Source of the DNA: Branchinecta lynchi
Lineage: Eukaryota > Arthropoda > Branchiopoda > Anostraca > Branchinectidae
Assembly: GCA_023053575.1 (NCBI GenBank)
Contig: JAKZAP010000016.1
Span: 22,276,030 to 22,340,029, forward strand
DNA length: 64,000 nucleotides
Reading direction: 5' to 3'
The position numbers were made by a program, and so were the translations under genes. Under the pieces are notes generated by a model, which was not told the origin of the DNA, ran no database searches, and saw only the letters and a program-made list of their open reading frames with translations. Below, piece after piece: positions 11,469-22,778 of the stretch (within the stretch, counting starts at the first letter, position 1; the number at the start of each line of letters is the position of its first letter).

Positions 11469-12075
11469 CCTATGACATCGGAAAAGTTGTTCGTCCATCT
11501 GTCAGCACCCTAACTCTCGAAGGGAATGACATATTTTTATGAAACTTGGTGTGAGGATTCTTTGGGTCAACGGAAAGCTCGAGTTCGTTAGATGGGTCTG
11601 TAGCCCTACATTTAGGGGTGTGGGGGGGGGGGGGGGGGGTCGAATTCAGGCGCGAATTTTTTTTTTTTAAACATCTAATGAGATAGTCGATTACGGGGTA
11701 AGAAGCCATGTTGAAAACTAATGTGGAAATTATTTTCTACCCGGACAAGTAGTTCAGCCGGAATCCGGCTAAAACCGAAACAAAAATTAAAAGCAAAGGT
11801 TTGATTGAGATTGATTAGATGTCCGATTTACGGGTAAGAAGACATGCTGAACACTAATAGGAAAATCATTTTTTACCCGAACATATAGTTCGCCCGGAAT
11901 CCGGCTGAAACCTGAAAATTTGTTATTTATTTGAAGTTGATTAGATGTTGAAGTTGCATAGATAAAGATATACGCTGAATATTGAGCTTTATTTTTTTTT
12001 GCTGGACAAGCAATTCACCTGGGATTTGGCAGAAAACGTAAAGCATTAGATGGAAATTACTATTTTGTTGATTAA
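11469..12075 (+). repeat. Family B left half with subrepeats
   Basis: Opens with 'cctatgacatcgg..aagttg', then 'aactctcgaagggaatgaca', 'gaaacttggtgtgaggattc' and 'ctgtagccctacatttaggg', followed by a G-run and then tandem units of about 135 bp marked by 'gattagatgtccgattta', 'gacatgctgaacac' and 'cgcccggaatccggc'. The 3' terminus is lost. Confidence 0.65.
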
Positions 12076-12603
12076 ATCTCAGCGTATTATCTACGGCCCG
12101 TGACGTCACACGAAAAGCCTATATTTTCAATTTACTAACAGAATTGACTGTCCCTAGAATGGTTTATAAATGTAAACGCGTCCGGCGCCTCACTGGCCGC
12201 TCGGATTTATATATATAGACACGAATATTAATTCTGCAATATTAATTTAGTCGGATTTCCCTATTTCTTTCATGATGTTCCGCAAACCTCACGGGCCGCA
12301 AATAATAAGCTGAGCTAGAGTGAACAATATTACTTTGATCCTTGGCTCCCTACGTGCCGTGATTCCATCCTTAAAGCCGTGAATTATTTCAAACCTAGGA
12401 AATCTGGTTTATTTTTTTATTTGCTCATTCTTTGATGGTATGTTTTGTGTTTTTAAAAATTCATAGTGGCAGTAGGGATGGTTGTTATTGTGTGTATGGT
12501 AGAAAGACCATTTTTTGTGGCCCGCTTTACCTTAATTACCTTAATTTTCATTCCGGAGCTAATTAGAATCTGTAGATATGTTGAATGCTCCCGAGTTTAA
12601 TTG

Positions 12604-13745
12604 GTGGTATCTTATAGCAGGTATGAGCAGGATTGGATGTCCCACTCATACTTCCAATCTTTCGTGGCCAACTCTTTGTCTAGTGCTTTCTTGAACGCTT
12701 CAGCAGTAGGAAGAGACTGGTTGAAGGGGTTGAAAACTCTGTTGGTGAAGAAATCTTTTCTGGCCCTGGTTGTGACAGACTGTTTGAATAACTTCTTTGA
12801 TTGTCCTCTGGTGGAGTGGTTCCCGACATTTTCCGTACCGAGTACCCCTAATCAAGGTTCGAAACAATTGCGTACCCCCTTTTTCAGAACGTGAAAAAGA
12901 TGATAGTTATTGTCATAAATGGTTGGGCAGACATATGTAAAAATATACAAGAAATTAATGAGGCAACCACGAGAGGCTGCTTTGTGGCAAACATTTTGTC
13001 AAATCTCGCCTTGACGCCGTTAGCAGCATATTTTTACAGTCAGCCTGTTTCTGTGTTTGGTTTTGATGTTCTCCGTGTTTTCATCAAGCTGCATCGCACT
13101 CTTTTTCTTTAGCTAATTAGCAACCTGAATGACAATATCACTTGCAATGTCTTCGATCCTTCTTGAAACAGTATTATTTGACACAGGAGCAGATTTTACG
13201 GCAGTAGGCTAGCTGTTTTTTAATCAACATTATTTCACTAACTTTCACTGGGGATTGTAATCACAGGCGTAACGCATGGGTTGACAACACTGTGGGGGGC
13301 CTGCGTGGCTGGGCAGGATCTTGGCTTACGACGAGTTCGCAGTTTGCGGGTTATCATAATGTTGCTAAGGTTGCGCCTGTACACTAGAGTAGGAAGACTG
13401 AGAGCCCGTAAGCGATCTTGGTATGGTATGGTTTGTCTCCAAGGTTTTTCGCGGCCTTAGTTGCTCTTCTCTGAACTCCCTCAATTAGCCTGACATCTCC
13501 TTTGTACGTGGGGGGGGGGGGGGGGCATGCCAAAATCCAAAAAGAAAACTAGTAGTGATCTGATGTTCGTCTCATCAGACCGGGGTTCGTCTTGGCCTGG
13601 GACACGCTCTTGATGGTGTTGGCATGGAACTTGAGAACAATATCAACAGTGACTCCAAGGTTGTGTTCCTCTGCGCTCTTCTTGATGGGTGATTCGGAGT
13701 TGGTTGGTGGCAGTCTCATGCATTCTACTTTTATTCTGCCCTGTA
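12604..13745 (-). pseudogene. CR1-like LINE ORF2 remnant
   Basis: Minus-strand fragments in correct order: NLGVTVDIVLKFHANTIK-like post-palm segment (13740-13560), DVRLIEGVQRRATKAAKNL (about 13500-13440), then after a frameshift DRLRALSLPTLVYRR (about 13415-13370), and finally TRGQSKKLF, TTRARKDFFTNRVFNPFN and LPTAEAFKKALDKEL ending at a stop near 12604. These are the thumb and C-terminal words of CR1/jockey-type reverse transcriptases. The copy is broken by frameshifts, a G-run at about 13510-13525 and a nested DNA transposon at 12814-13292. The endonuclease and RT core are missing. Confidence 0.7.
12814..13292 (-). mobile_element. hAT element fragment nested in the LINE remnant
   Basis: Its edges, AGTGGTTCCCGACA and GGGTTGACAACACT, are imperfect inverted repeats of the CAGTGGTTCCC type known for hAT elements. 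On the minus strand at about 13187-13070 a transposase piece reads PVSNNTVSRRIEDIASDI, then an in-frame stop, then SAMQLDENTEN, resembling ZBED5-like hAT transposases (SNNTV-x-RRI ... LQLDEST). Its boundaries coincide with the place where the CR1-like protein is interrupted. An 8-bp target duplication could not be confirmed. Confidence 0.55.
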
Positions 13746-14039
13746 AAACTACCTAGATGTATCTGAAACGGGTTTGAAAAAGATTTATTCACAGCAGGTT
13801 TTAAAGGAGCTGGTTTCGAATCATTCTCTAGTCTGTAACGTTTACATCACTCACATCTAAGCTGATAGTTCCGCCAGAGCTTGTCTTTTGGTGCGATTCG
13901 CAAGTAGATATCTCGGCGGTGTAAAAATAGCCCCCCCCCTCCACAAAAATTTTGGAAGGGATTAAGAATTTAATCAGTACCTGAATCTATTTCTTTCGAT
14001 AGTTTATTGAGAATTTTTCTGTCATTTCCCTCTTCCCCC

Positions 14040-14290
14040 TCTCCCCTACCTTATATACGAGAACGTTTTATGGAAAAGTGAAAAGTTAGAAAATAGAAGA
14101 TTTTTTTTAATCGGAGTTTGGAAAGGATAAAAGAAAGTAGTTTTTTTTTTTAAAGAGGAAGATGTTGGGTAGTTTTTGTATTAAGGTCACTGTTTTGGCG
14201 GTGGAGACGTAGCCACTTGCTTTGGTTCACCCTGAAACAAGAAAGAATGGAAAAAAGAAGCTAAGCGGGATTAAAAAAAAAAAAAAAAAA
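14040..14290 (+). mobile_element. 5'-truncated copy of the Tx1/L1-like LINE (3' end only)
   Basis: The last 110 bp match the 3' end of the LINE at 39044-43711: GGTGGAGACGTAGCCACTTG, 'tttggttca', and a final 'gaagctaagcgggatt' followed by a run of As (14274-14290). This is a typical truncated LINE insertion. It shares the same foldable 3' end. No ORF remains. Confidence 0.65.
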
Positions 14291-14877
14291 TATCCTGTCA
14301 TATTCTGTATCCTATCTTCCTACCTTTGGTTTCTAATGAGTATTGTTTACATCGATTTTTGTGCCCGAGTTTCTTTTTACTAGAAAATTACGAGGTTGTA
14401 TTCTTGAGTCTGTTTGCAAGAACGAAATGAGACTATTCAACCAATCATTCACCTCAGTTCAACTGATCTTTTCACAATTAAGGTTGTATTTCTGCAAATA
14501 AAAAAAAAATCTAGAAAATTAATGTCTAGTTGTCTGAATTGGAGAGTGCCTGTGCAATGGGAAACTACGTGATGGTACAAAACGGATAAGTCAGATACAT
14601 TTTATTAAAGCTATATTTCTCTATGAAATGTAAAGTATGAAATCTGTTCAGAAAACCCTAGTGTCAACTGCTCATAAATAGATAACTTACAATATCTTCA
14701 GTGGATTCTGCGAGTATAACATCTGGGTTATTAGTCGGATGGGAAAATACTAAGAAATCTGCTTTTTCTAGGGTAACCAATAATAGAACTTCGTCTCCCT
14801 ACTTCGACAAAAAACAGACCATTTTGTATTTACGTCTGACACCCAGAAGGGATTTCAGCCAATTTGTTTCATTCCAG

Positions 14878-15101
14878 ATCACATCGCACAGTTATGCAAA
14901 GATTCGTTTCTCCAGGGAATGTATCGGAAGATAGATGGCGCGACGCTGACTTCGCGGTCGGAGAGAAACGTCAACTGTGTTTTGACCTTCCAAACGGAGA
15001 CTGTTCTCCAGAAATTTTCCCTCCGCTTTCAATATCTACAGCTGGACTGTAACGATCGTCTAACGATATACGACGGGGCCCACGCCATCGGAAATCCCAA
15101 G
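14878..15101 (+). CDS. CUB-LDLa membrane protein, exon 2 (CUB, first part)
   Basis: Acceptor at TTTCATTCCAG/AT, donor at CCCAAG/GTAGGT; phase 1 in, phase 0 out; 224 bp. The encoded 75 residues hold the first three of the four CUB cysteines, in QLCKDS, VNCVLTF and QLDCNDRL, and the family words LTFQTETVLQKFSLRF and LTIYDGA (the 'l.IyDG' strand of CUB). Cys-Cys spacing and the acidic residue after the third cysteine fit a CUB fold. The upstream partner is the signal-peptide exon; the downstream partner is the exon at 27922, which supplies the rest of the domain. A family G transposon starts only 21 bp after the donor. CUB domains are extracellular binding modules; the ligand here cannot be told. 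Confidence 0.85.
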
Positions 15102-15121
15102 GTAGGTCAAAAAGCTGGCTT

Positions 15122-17469
15122 CTTTAAAGTTTAACTGAAAAGCCAACTTATCTTTGTATCATTTAAATTATTACGGCGACTGTATTTGTATGTGAAGAAG
15201 CACTCTCAACCTGATAATAATAATATTACTGACAGTAAAAAAGCTTTCGCCTCTATTAATTCACCTCTGATTTCGCCTCTGATGTTATGGAGAAGGGTGT
15301 AGTAGGCCGGACATAGATGGTAAATGTCCTTAGATACAGTCATCGGAGTCAGGACAGCCTAGGGCGTCTGGTCGCCTACTACACGTGCAGACTTCATGGG
15401 TTCATTGTTATGGAGACATCCCATAGCACTTTGCTCTGCAATAGTCCTCCTAGTTATTCCCTCCCTCTATCGCCTACTTTTCTATATATCTCTTCGGTTT
15501 CCATCACCATCATTAATTTCCCGGCATCGTGACAATAGGTCACTCGGTCTTTATTCACTAGCTCCAGTTAACCCGAGGTCAGGCTTTGATCCATTTCATT
15601 CTAAGTATTTTGGCTGCGGAATGAATCCGCAGCCAAGACCAGTTCTCTTTCATCCTGGGTCGGAGCAAGACCTCAGTTACTCTATATTATAATTTATGGT
15701 AAGGACCGGTTTATATATTTAGTTAGGGACTCAGTGTTCGCTTCATACTTTTTATATATTATTTATGTCTACTCTTGTACATGATTTGCCGTACGAATAA
15801 ACTGATCTACGTTATGGTCCATCTCGGCTAGTAGGCCTCGGGCTTGACTGGGTATGTGAATTCCAGCTTCGCTAGGATGTGTGAACCAGCTTGATTAGGG
15901 ATTTCTGGATTGACTGCGGCTGAGCTATAGAATTCCCTAAGACTTTCTCTTGTCTCTTATGTTCGGTTTTCTGACTGGTCCTGGGTCTAGTGGGCACCTA
16001 CGGTGTCAGAATTTCTTCAGCCCACACCCCAGGAGCCTTATCTTTATTAAACCTCGCCTCCACTCGTCCATCCTCTTAACATCATTATTAATTCCCATGG
16101 TCGATTCACACTAAGGTTTGCGTACCGAACTACAATAGGCTATAAACCACCCATCCTACACTAGGCCCTACAGGCCAGCCCACTCTAAGGAGCTTTAAAC
16201 AAGACTCATAACAATGACCTGAGGACCGTAAATAAAAAAAAAGGTTTTATTCTCTGGTACTTACAAAATAATATGAACAACCTTTAAGTAAATGGGTTGT
16301 TTCCGGTCGAGACGATGTCGGAAGAAGATGACTCATGCTCGCCGGATGAGTCATAAACATGGTTAAAGGCACAGAAAACTTGACTACGCAACTTTCGGCC
16401 ATCAAACCGACCTGGGGAGCTTAGATAAAGATACAGGGACTTATTGTCGACAGGACCCCCCTTCTTTGTTATCTCGAATCCCCTCCTTGGTGTTCCCAGA
16501 GCTAGCTGGCAGGCCCTTGCCCCTTATGCACTGTAATTATGCACTTATGCACTGTAAAATTTCACCTTTGGCCGTGTCCCAGCCATAGTATCGGGGTAGT
16601 AGTCAAGAGGTACACAAAATTTTTGCTATTTTTTCTACTAACTCAAAAGTCGAATTCTCGGAAACTGCACTGAAAGTGCAATGGTCGCAACGAGAATTTT
16701 TCTTACTCTCAATATCGACTCAGGGTACATTCTTGATATGTCACCTAGCTCCCCGAGTCAAGTTTGTGTCAAGTTTTCTGTTCCTTTAAAAAAAAAATAA
16801 AAGAGTCCCGACAGTGTAAAAGAGTATAGTATACTGATATTAGTGTTTTGTTCCGATTTGAAAGTTATAATTTGACGAATACGATTATTTTTTTATTTTA
16901 TATAGCTTCATCTGTTTACTAAATAATTACGCTATTTGGCACTGTGTCACGATTTGTGCTTATATTTTAAACAAATCAATCAATCAATCAAAGATTAAAA
17001 TACTGAACAGAAAGGAGTAACGCTGCCTAACGGCGGCATCAGTGAGCAGTGCTGGATGCAGATGGCACCACCGTAACAAACTTATCGAACACACTGCATT
17101 ATTAGGATTGTGTTAAGTATTTGTTTTATTTTTCCCTATCTACTCTAGCATGACGCTCAGAATATCTACGGCGGTCCTCACAACTCAAAATTCTACTATG
17201 ACACGGAAAATTTGAATCTTAACACAAACGCGGCTTTTCAGTGGCCAGTGATCAGCTCGCGGAAGGTAGCTCACTGCGTGCCAATTGTTTTTCGGAAACT
17301 GCTTTCGTACCACAAATCCGACAGGAAAATTCCACTATCTTAAAATCGACTATTCGTGAATAGCGGAGCAACTAAGAAACGCATTTTCATCGGGTCTTCA
17401 ACTCTCTTTAAGTGAGTAAGTGCTGGGTAACTATTGTCCCATCTCAACCCTTTTCAGTTAAACTTAAAG
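15122..17469. mobile_element. Family G MITE, copy 1, split by an insertion
   Basis: Left end CTTTAAAGTTTAACTGAAAAG and right end CTTTTCAGTTAAACTTAAAG are inverted repeats. Left arm (15122-15175) and right arm (about 17085-17469, with 'aatatctacggcggtcc' and 'acaaacgcggcttttcagtgg') match other copies, but about 1.9 kb of unrelated sequence (about 15176-17085) sits between them. That insert includes a perfect hairpin GGCTGCGGA..TCCGCAGCC at 15610-15632 and a (CAAT)n tail near 16977-16991 that suggests a LINE/SINE 3' end. Confidence 0.6.
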
Positions 17470-18159
17470 GGATATCGGCAAATAAAGAAAATCAAATACA
17501 TCCATGTCTGCGACCAAACTTGGATTTTAAAGTGGACAATCATTCTGTAGTAGTAGGACGTACAGCTTTTATATACAAGAGAGAAGATTAGTGTACACCA
17601 AGAGATCTTCCCTTTCTACCGAGAAACGTACCCTGATTTTAGGTTCTTTCCGCCTTTTCTTTTGTCTGTAGGACTACGCCCATAGTAGTGCTGATCTGCT
17701 GTCATGGATTTTTGGCTTATTTTGGCGAATTTATTTGAATATGCTTTAGGGATAATCATTGACAGTATTCGCCTACCTATAGTCTCACATTATCTATAGG
17801 TAAGTAATAATAAATGATAAAGGAAATGAGATTCGAAGACATGTGTAATCACGACGATCAATGATGTCGTAATTTTGTTAAATTGTTCAAAATAGTCAAA
17901 AAGGGAACGATAATATAATTTTTTTTTAATATTCTTTCTTATTTCCTCTTTTAACCCTTATTTCTCATTGTACAATTTTCATCAGATCTTGAAAACCTTA
18001 AAATTTTCTTTACTTTTCTCTTCCTTAATATCGCCTTTACTAAAAAATTTCTTTCATTTAAACTTACTATTTACAATAATATTATCCCTCGTTACTCTTG
18101 TTTTGCAACCAAAGGGGGTTTTGCACGGGAGACAATAACAACACAAATGTAATAATGTA
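17470..18159. other. Intronic sequence, nothing recognised
   Basis: AT-rich intron DNA without a recognisable repeat family or supported open frame. Confidence 0.35.
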
Positions 18160-18960
18160 ATAGGAGCTGAAAGCTCACATGGCATTTGCAAGGGTAGATA
18201 CCATGTATAGCAGCTAAGGCTCACGCTGTAAAGGTCGAATGTCCTTTTCGAGACCCCCTCCCCCTCCCTCACCCAGACTAGTCGGGTCCGATCCGGATTT
18301 ACAAAGTGCAGATCTAGGTATTATGACATGTCCCGCTTAATCCCCCCTCCTCCTCATCGAATCCGTTCATAACCGGATTTCCGGTCATTCCCAGTTATTT
18401 CAAATCCGGTCATAACCGTCAATGGCACATCGAAGGCCTGTGATTGTGCTATCCGTAAACTTTCGTCCCGAACCCAACACTGACAGAGTCCCACAATTTT
18501 CCAGGACCCCCTTCAAACTTCCCCCCATGGTACATCTCGGGTTTATGAGCTTTCAATCCGCCATGTTACGTCCTGATAACCCTACCCGAGCCTAGGATTT
18601 CGAGGACCCCCCACAGTGTCGGAGCCCTGTACAAACTTGTCAACTGATCCGATCACTTGCCCGAGAGCTGTGCGAGTCAGAAGATTTCTGCCACCCTTCA
18701 CTCCCCCATTAATGATCAGATCCGTTCTGGACCTCTAAGCGGAAAGTCTAGGACATTCAAATTCCACACGAGTAGGATCAGTCGTTCAAGAGTAATGCAT
18801 GTCAGAAGCATAACATTACCGGGACCCACCTCCAACCCACCACATTGCCTGCCTTGCATCCAGTCTGGATATATACGTAGTACTAGTGACTACACTTTTC
18901 TTTCCCTCCACCCTACTCCCCACAATATTCCAGGTACCCCCCCCCCCCCCTACAACTAGT
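18160..18960. repeat. Family A repeat, reverse orientation
   Basis: Edge 'agctcacatggcatttgcaag' at about 18170, then the C-rich modules 'gatccggatttaca', 'cccttcaaacttcccccc', 'gatcagatccgttctgg' and a run of Cs at about 18938-18950. A 100-residue open frame at 18657-18959 lies in it and is incidental. Confidence 0.55.
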
Positions 18961-18989
18961 ATCCGGAATTGAAACATACATTTTTTTAC

Positions 18990-19750
18990 TCATTTATAAC
19001 CGATTCCCTCTGCCCTACGACTTAGTGTTCGGAGTGACAACATACATTCCGTTTGCCTCCATATTTTCCACTTTTGTCTTCCTCCACCTTCTTCACCATT
19101 AACTTGCTGAGACCAAAGACGTTCTTGGGAATTCATTAACTTCGGAGCTGTTCCCTGTCTGTGCCTCAGCGTTTTCGACAAACAATGTAGGCTACTTTCC
19201 GTCTGCCTGTACAGCTAGCTCACATCCCATGACTTTCGTGTGAATTTACTCAGGCTGTTTTCCTGTCAACGCCCTAGAGTTTCTTGAATAGCAATGCCTG
19301 CTTTTAGATAAAAGCTCGAACAGCAATACTGCTTTCCGTCTCCCTTCATCTTCCCACTGCTGTTATCTTATGTATATCTTTTCATCATTTAGCTCCTCGC
19401 GCTCTTTGATATTGCTTGGGAAATCATTAACCTGAATTACTACCTCCATCTTCTGACTCCCCGTTCCCACTCTTGTTATCCCTAGTCTTTCCCAAAACTC
19501 AGTAGCTTAAACCCCCACGATATCATAAGTAATTCATTGACTACCGCACTATTTTCTCTGCCTAAGCCCTAGAGTTTCTCGACTAACATTTTACTTCCGA
19601 CTGCCTGAACATTTCCACTGATGATATCCAAGATCTTTTCAATAATTAACTACCTCGCGCTATTTGATACTGCTTAGGAAATCGTTAACTTGAACTTTTT
19701 TCTACTTCTTCTATTCATTTTCCACTGCTGTGGTTAGCTTCAATGCAAAG
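18990..19750. repeat. Diverged tandem units of about 250-300 bp
   Basis: Two or three related blocks. 'cctcgcgctctttgatattgc' (19393) recurs as 'cctcgcgctatttgatactgc' (19652), 'gccctagagtttcttga' (19271) recurs as 'gccctagagtttctcga' (19566), and 'ctttccgtctgcct' recurs near 19196 and 19340. Divergence is high, so the unit length is approximate. Confidence 0.45.
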
Positions 19751-20614
19751 TGGTGGAACTGAAAAGCTGGAACCCCGTTCCTACCGTACGGAGCGGTACA
19801 GTAACGACGAAAAAGAGGCACGACATACTGTAGGAGACACGGGTCCTAAAAAGAGGCATGAAAACTGAAAGGGCCTTTCAGGCTTCAAAGTGAGGGGTAT
19901 GAGCAATGTGCTAACGTGCCTTCTCTTAGGCTTTTGAGTTACTAACTCTCACTTGTCTACTTCTACTACTTGCTAATCGCTTTTTATTACTCTTGCCTCG
20001 TGTGCCGTGCCGTGGCTCTTTTTAATCGATTCCCTTTTCAACAATGAGTTTTAGGCTGTCTTGTGTGTGTTTTACTTTGTGATTTGTGTTGACCATTTTC
20101 AGTCTGAATTCTTTATTCTGTTGTTTTGACTGACGTCATTATTTTAATTTAATGTATCTTGACTTGGACAACACGCCATTTGGCTCGAAGCCACGACTTG
20201 CGTTGATGCTTTGAAATAAACTGAAAGTGTTTGGATGAATGTAGGCGGGTAGGTGGTCTTCAACGTAATGGGAACGCATTAAGAAAGATAAATAAAAGGT
20301 TAAAGTCATAAATAAGTAGAAAAGAATCAGTCAAAGACTTTATTCTATTATTCAAGGCTCAGTAAAGGAAACTTCCTGTATAGCACGATCGTTTTATAGC
20401 CACCCTTTGGTATTTTTTTCCTGTTCTTTTTTATTTTATTTTATCTTGCACACCCGTTTTCTTACTTGGTTGTTGTGGGCAACTAAATTGCAATCATTCA
20501 TAGGCTTAACTGTTCTATTTTCGAAAATGTATATGCTCAAATCTAGTCCGAGGTGAAAAATACTGAAGTACAATACTAACTAATTTCCAGATCGTACCGT
20601 CCATTTTCTCTGAA

Positions 20615-20946
20615 GCTGCGTTTACACGGAGGATATTTACCAGTACTCCGCGGTTGTTTTTCCTCGCAACGGCAACAAATCCTCGGGTATTTTGGACTTC
20701 AATTTCGCAAACTTTTCACCCGGGGATTTGTTCGTCGAAGGATATTGTTCGACTGAGCAACAACAAAGTCGAATTTTAGAGCAATAATTTTGATGTTCCC
20801 ACATAAGAAGTGATCAAGATATATCCTGAGCTTTACAACCTTGGAATCTATTGCCACATGACAGTACTCTCCCTTGAGAAATACCAGGTACCCTATGAAC
20901 ACTCTTTCCTCTCGTCTCCGGGGAAAAATACCCGCCGTGTGAATGA
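20615..20946. mobile_element. Possible MITE with TTTACACGG ends
   Basis: Left end 'gcgtttacacggaggatattt' and right end 'aatacccgccgtgtgaatgatc' are imperfect inverted repeats of about 17 bp. The interior is non-coding. The right end abuts a family G element at 20973. A single copy was seen, so the boundary call is tentative. Confidence 0.45.
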
Positions 20947-20972
20947 TCCTTGAAATCAGAGCAGTACTCTTG

Positions 20973-21459
20973 CTTAAAGTTTAACTGAACAGGCAACTTA
21001 TTTTTACATCTTAGATTCAAATACATTGAATTATTACAACACCTATTGGGGATTTTCATTCTGTCCACAGTAGTCTTCAGTAGGGACGTTGGGAATGTGG
21101 ACGCTTTCCGATGGTGAATCCGTCCACAATTCACCGGCGAAAATCACTAAACTATCACTACACAAGACACCTCACTAGCTAGCACTAGTTTTTGGCACTG
21201 CAGACTCCAGACACTTCTTTGTTTATTTGATTCACAATTTATTTACTCGTTTGCTCCTGGTGTTGTTGCCAAATGTTCCAGGCACCATAGAGATATCACA
21301 AAAACGGGAAGAGCGGCAAGCACAATGGGATAATCGATTATTTGGAAATATCAGAAAAACAAACTAACGCTTTTTCATCGGGTTTTCAAGATTATTTAAG
21401 CGAACAAGTGATGTGTAACTAGACTGTCGTATCCTAGCCCTTTTCGGTTAAACTTTAAG
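20973..21459. mobile_element. Family G MITE, copy 2 (most complete)
   Basis: 487 bp with ends CTTAAAGTTTAACTGAACAG and CTTTTCGGTTAAACTTTAAG. The best-preserved copy. If the ends are taken as AGTTTAAC..GTTAAACT, both sides are flanked by TTAA, the target used by piggyBac-type elements; TTAA could equally be part of the inverted repeat. The interior carries the 'cgctttttcatcgggttttcaag' block seen in other copies and no ORF. Confidence 0.7.
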
Positions 21460-21704
21460 TACTTTCCTCCGCAAGAAAAAAAAGTTTCCTGCAGGCAACA
21501 CGTTTCCGTGATTCAATCTTCTTCTATTTCCGAAGTGATTTCCGCTGGTTCCTTATCCGTATTCAGCACGAACCAATTCCGCTTCCGACGAGAGGTTTCA
21601 CTGAGGATTAATTTCTTGTTTGCCAAAAATCTAGGATGATTCTGGCGATCTTAAGGATTCCGTCCTTAAGAATCCGACGTAAGAATACAATGTAAGAATC
21701 CATC

Positions 21705-22778
21705 GAGCGCCATAAAAACAAGACCTAACGTTTCGAAGGGATTCCAAAGATCCAATATTTGGTCAAGACAATGGGGTCTTGTCTTCGCCAGATCAAGTCT
21801 TCGCCACGCTAATCATCTGAGAAAACGAAGTTCAGGCATACCTCTATAAGCCATATCAGGATTCTCACACCAATCGGCTCTTTAGCCCTACATTTAGGGG
21901 TGGGGGAGGGTTCAAATTAGGTGCAAACAAAATCATTTTTAAACAGCTAATGACATTGTCGGTTAAGGGTTAAGAATATATGCTGAACACGAATATTAAA
22001 ACCATTTTCTCGCCGGACAAGTAGTTCGCCTGGAATCCGGCCAAAACAAGAAAGTTTCTTAAAAGTAAAAGTTTTATTTGAAGTTGGTTAGATGTTCGAT
22101 TTAGGGATAAGAAGCCTTGCTGAAGGCTTATGTCAAAATCATTTTCTACCCGGACAAGTAGTTCGCCCGGAATCCGGCCAAAACCGGAAAATGTATCACA
22201 AACAAAAAGTTTCTTTTTAGTTTATTAAATGTCCGATTTAGGGGTAAGAACAGATGCTGAATCCCTAGATGACAATCGTTTTTTACCCAGACATATAGTT
22301 CGCCCGGTATCCGGCTATAACAAGAATTTTTTTTGTAAGTTGAAGTTTTTGAGCCTTACTCTTTGCCGGACAAGGGCGAAGCCACAAATCTGGCAGAAGG
22401 AAGGCAGGAAGTTTCGATCAGTTTCGTCAAAATAGATATGACTTATAGGGGTATACACACATGCTGAATCCATACCTGAACCTGGTTTTCTCAAATGATT
22501 AGCTATTTGAAGTTGATCAGATGTTACATACGGCTGTGAGGAGATATGCTGAATTCATTTTTGAGCTTTACTTATTTTGCCAATCTTGTCAAAATAGATA
22601 TTACTTATATGGGTAAACCCACATGTTGAATCCACGCCTGAACTTGGTTTTCTTATATGATTAGCCACGCGTGCTTAATCTGTTTCTAAATCTAATAGTG
22701 AAAATGTTCAAGGGGTCTAGCGAAGACAAGACCCAAATGTCTGGATCCCATCGAAACCTATGGTCTCGTTTTTACCGT
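21705..22778 (+). mobile_element. Family B element with long terminal inverted repeats (complete)
   Basis: Left terminus AACAAGACCTAACGTTTCG, with about 140 bp that reappear inverted at the right end (GAAACCTATGGTCTCGTTTT). Next to the left arm come 'gtagccctacatttaggggt'-type sequence, then about five tandem units of about 130 bp carrying 'gatgttcgatttagggataa', 'gacatgctgaa' and 'cgcccggaatccggcc', then a spacer with 'gtcaaaatagatatgactt' and the right arm. No transposase is encoded. The terminal arms, 'gacaagacc..gtct' and 'gagaaaac.aagttcagg', recur in at least six other places in the window. Confidence 0.7.

Noticed and set aside
15396..15692. 98-codon frame with a hydrophobic N-terminus
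   Set aside because: It lies in the insertion that splits a family G element and has no domain or splice support.
17148..17270. Apparent exon after TCTACTCTAG with ENLNLNTNAAFQWP-like residues, and a similar one at 60660-60790
   Set aside because: The sequence recurs in every family G copy with frame differences, so it is transposon interior, not a duplicated exon. The phase-compatible CUB exon is at 27922.
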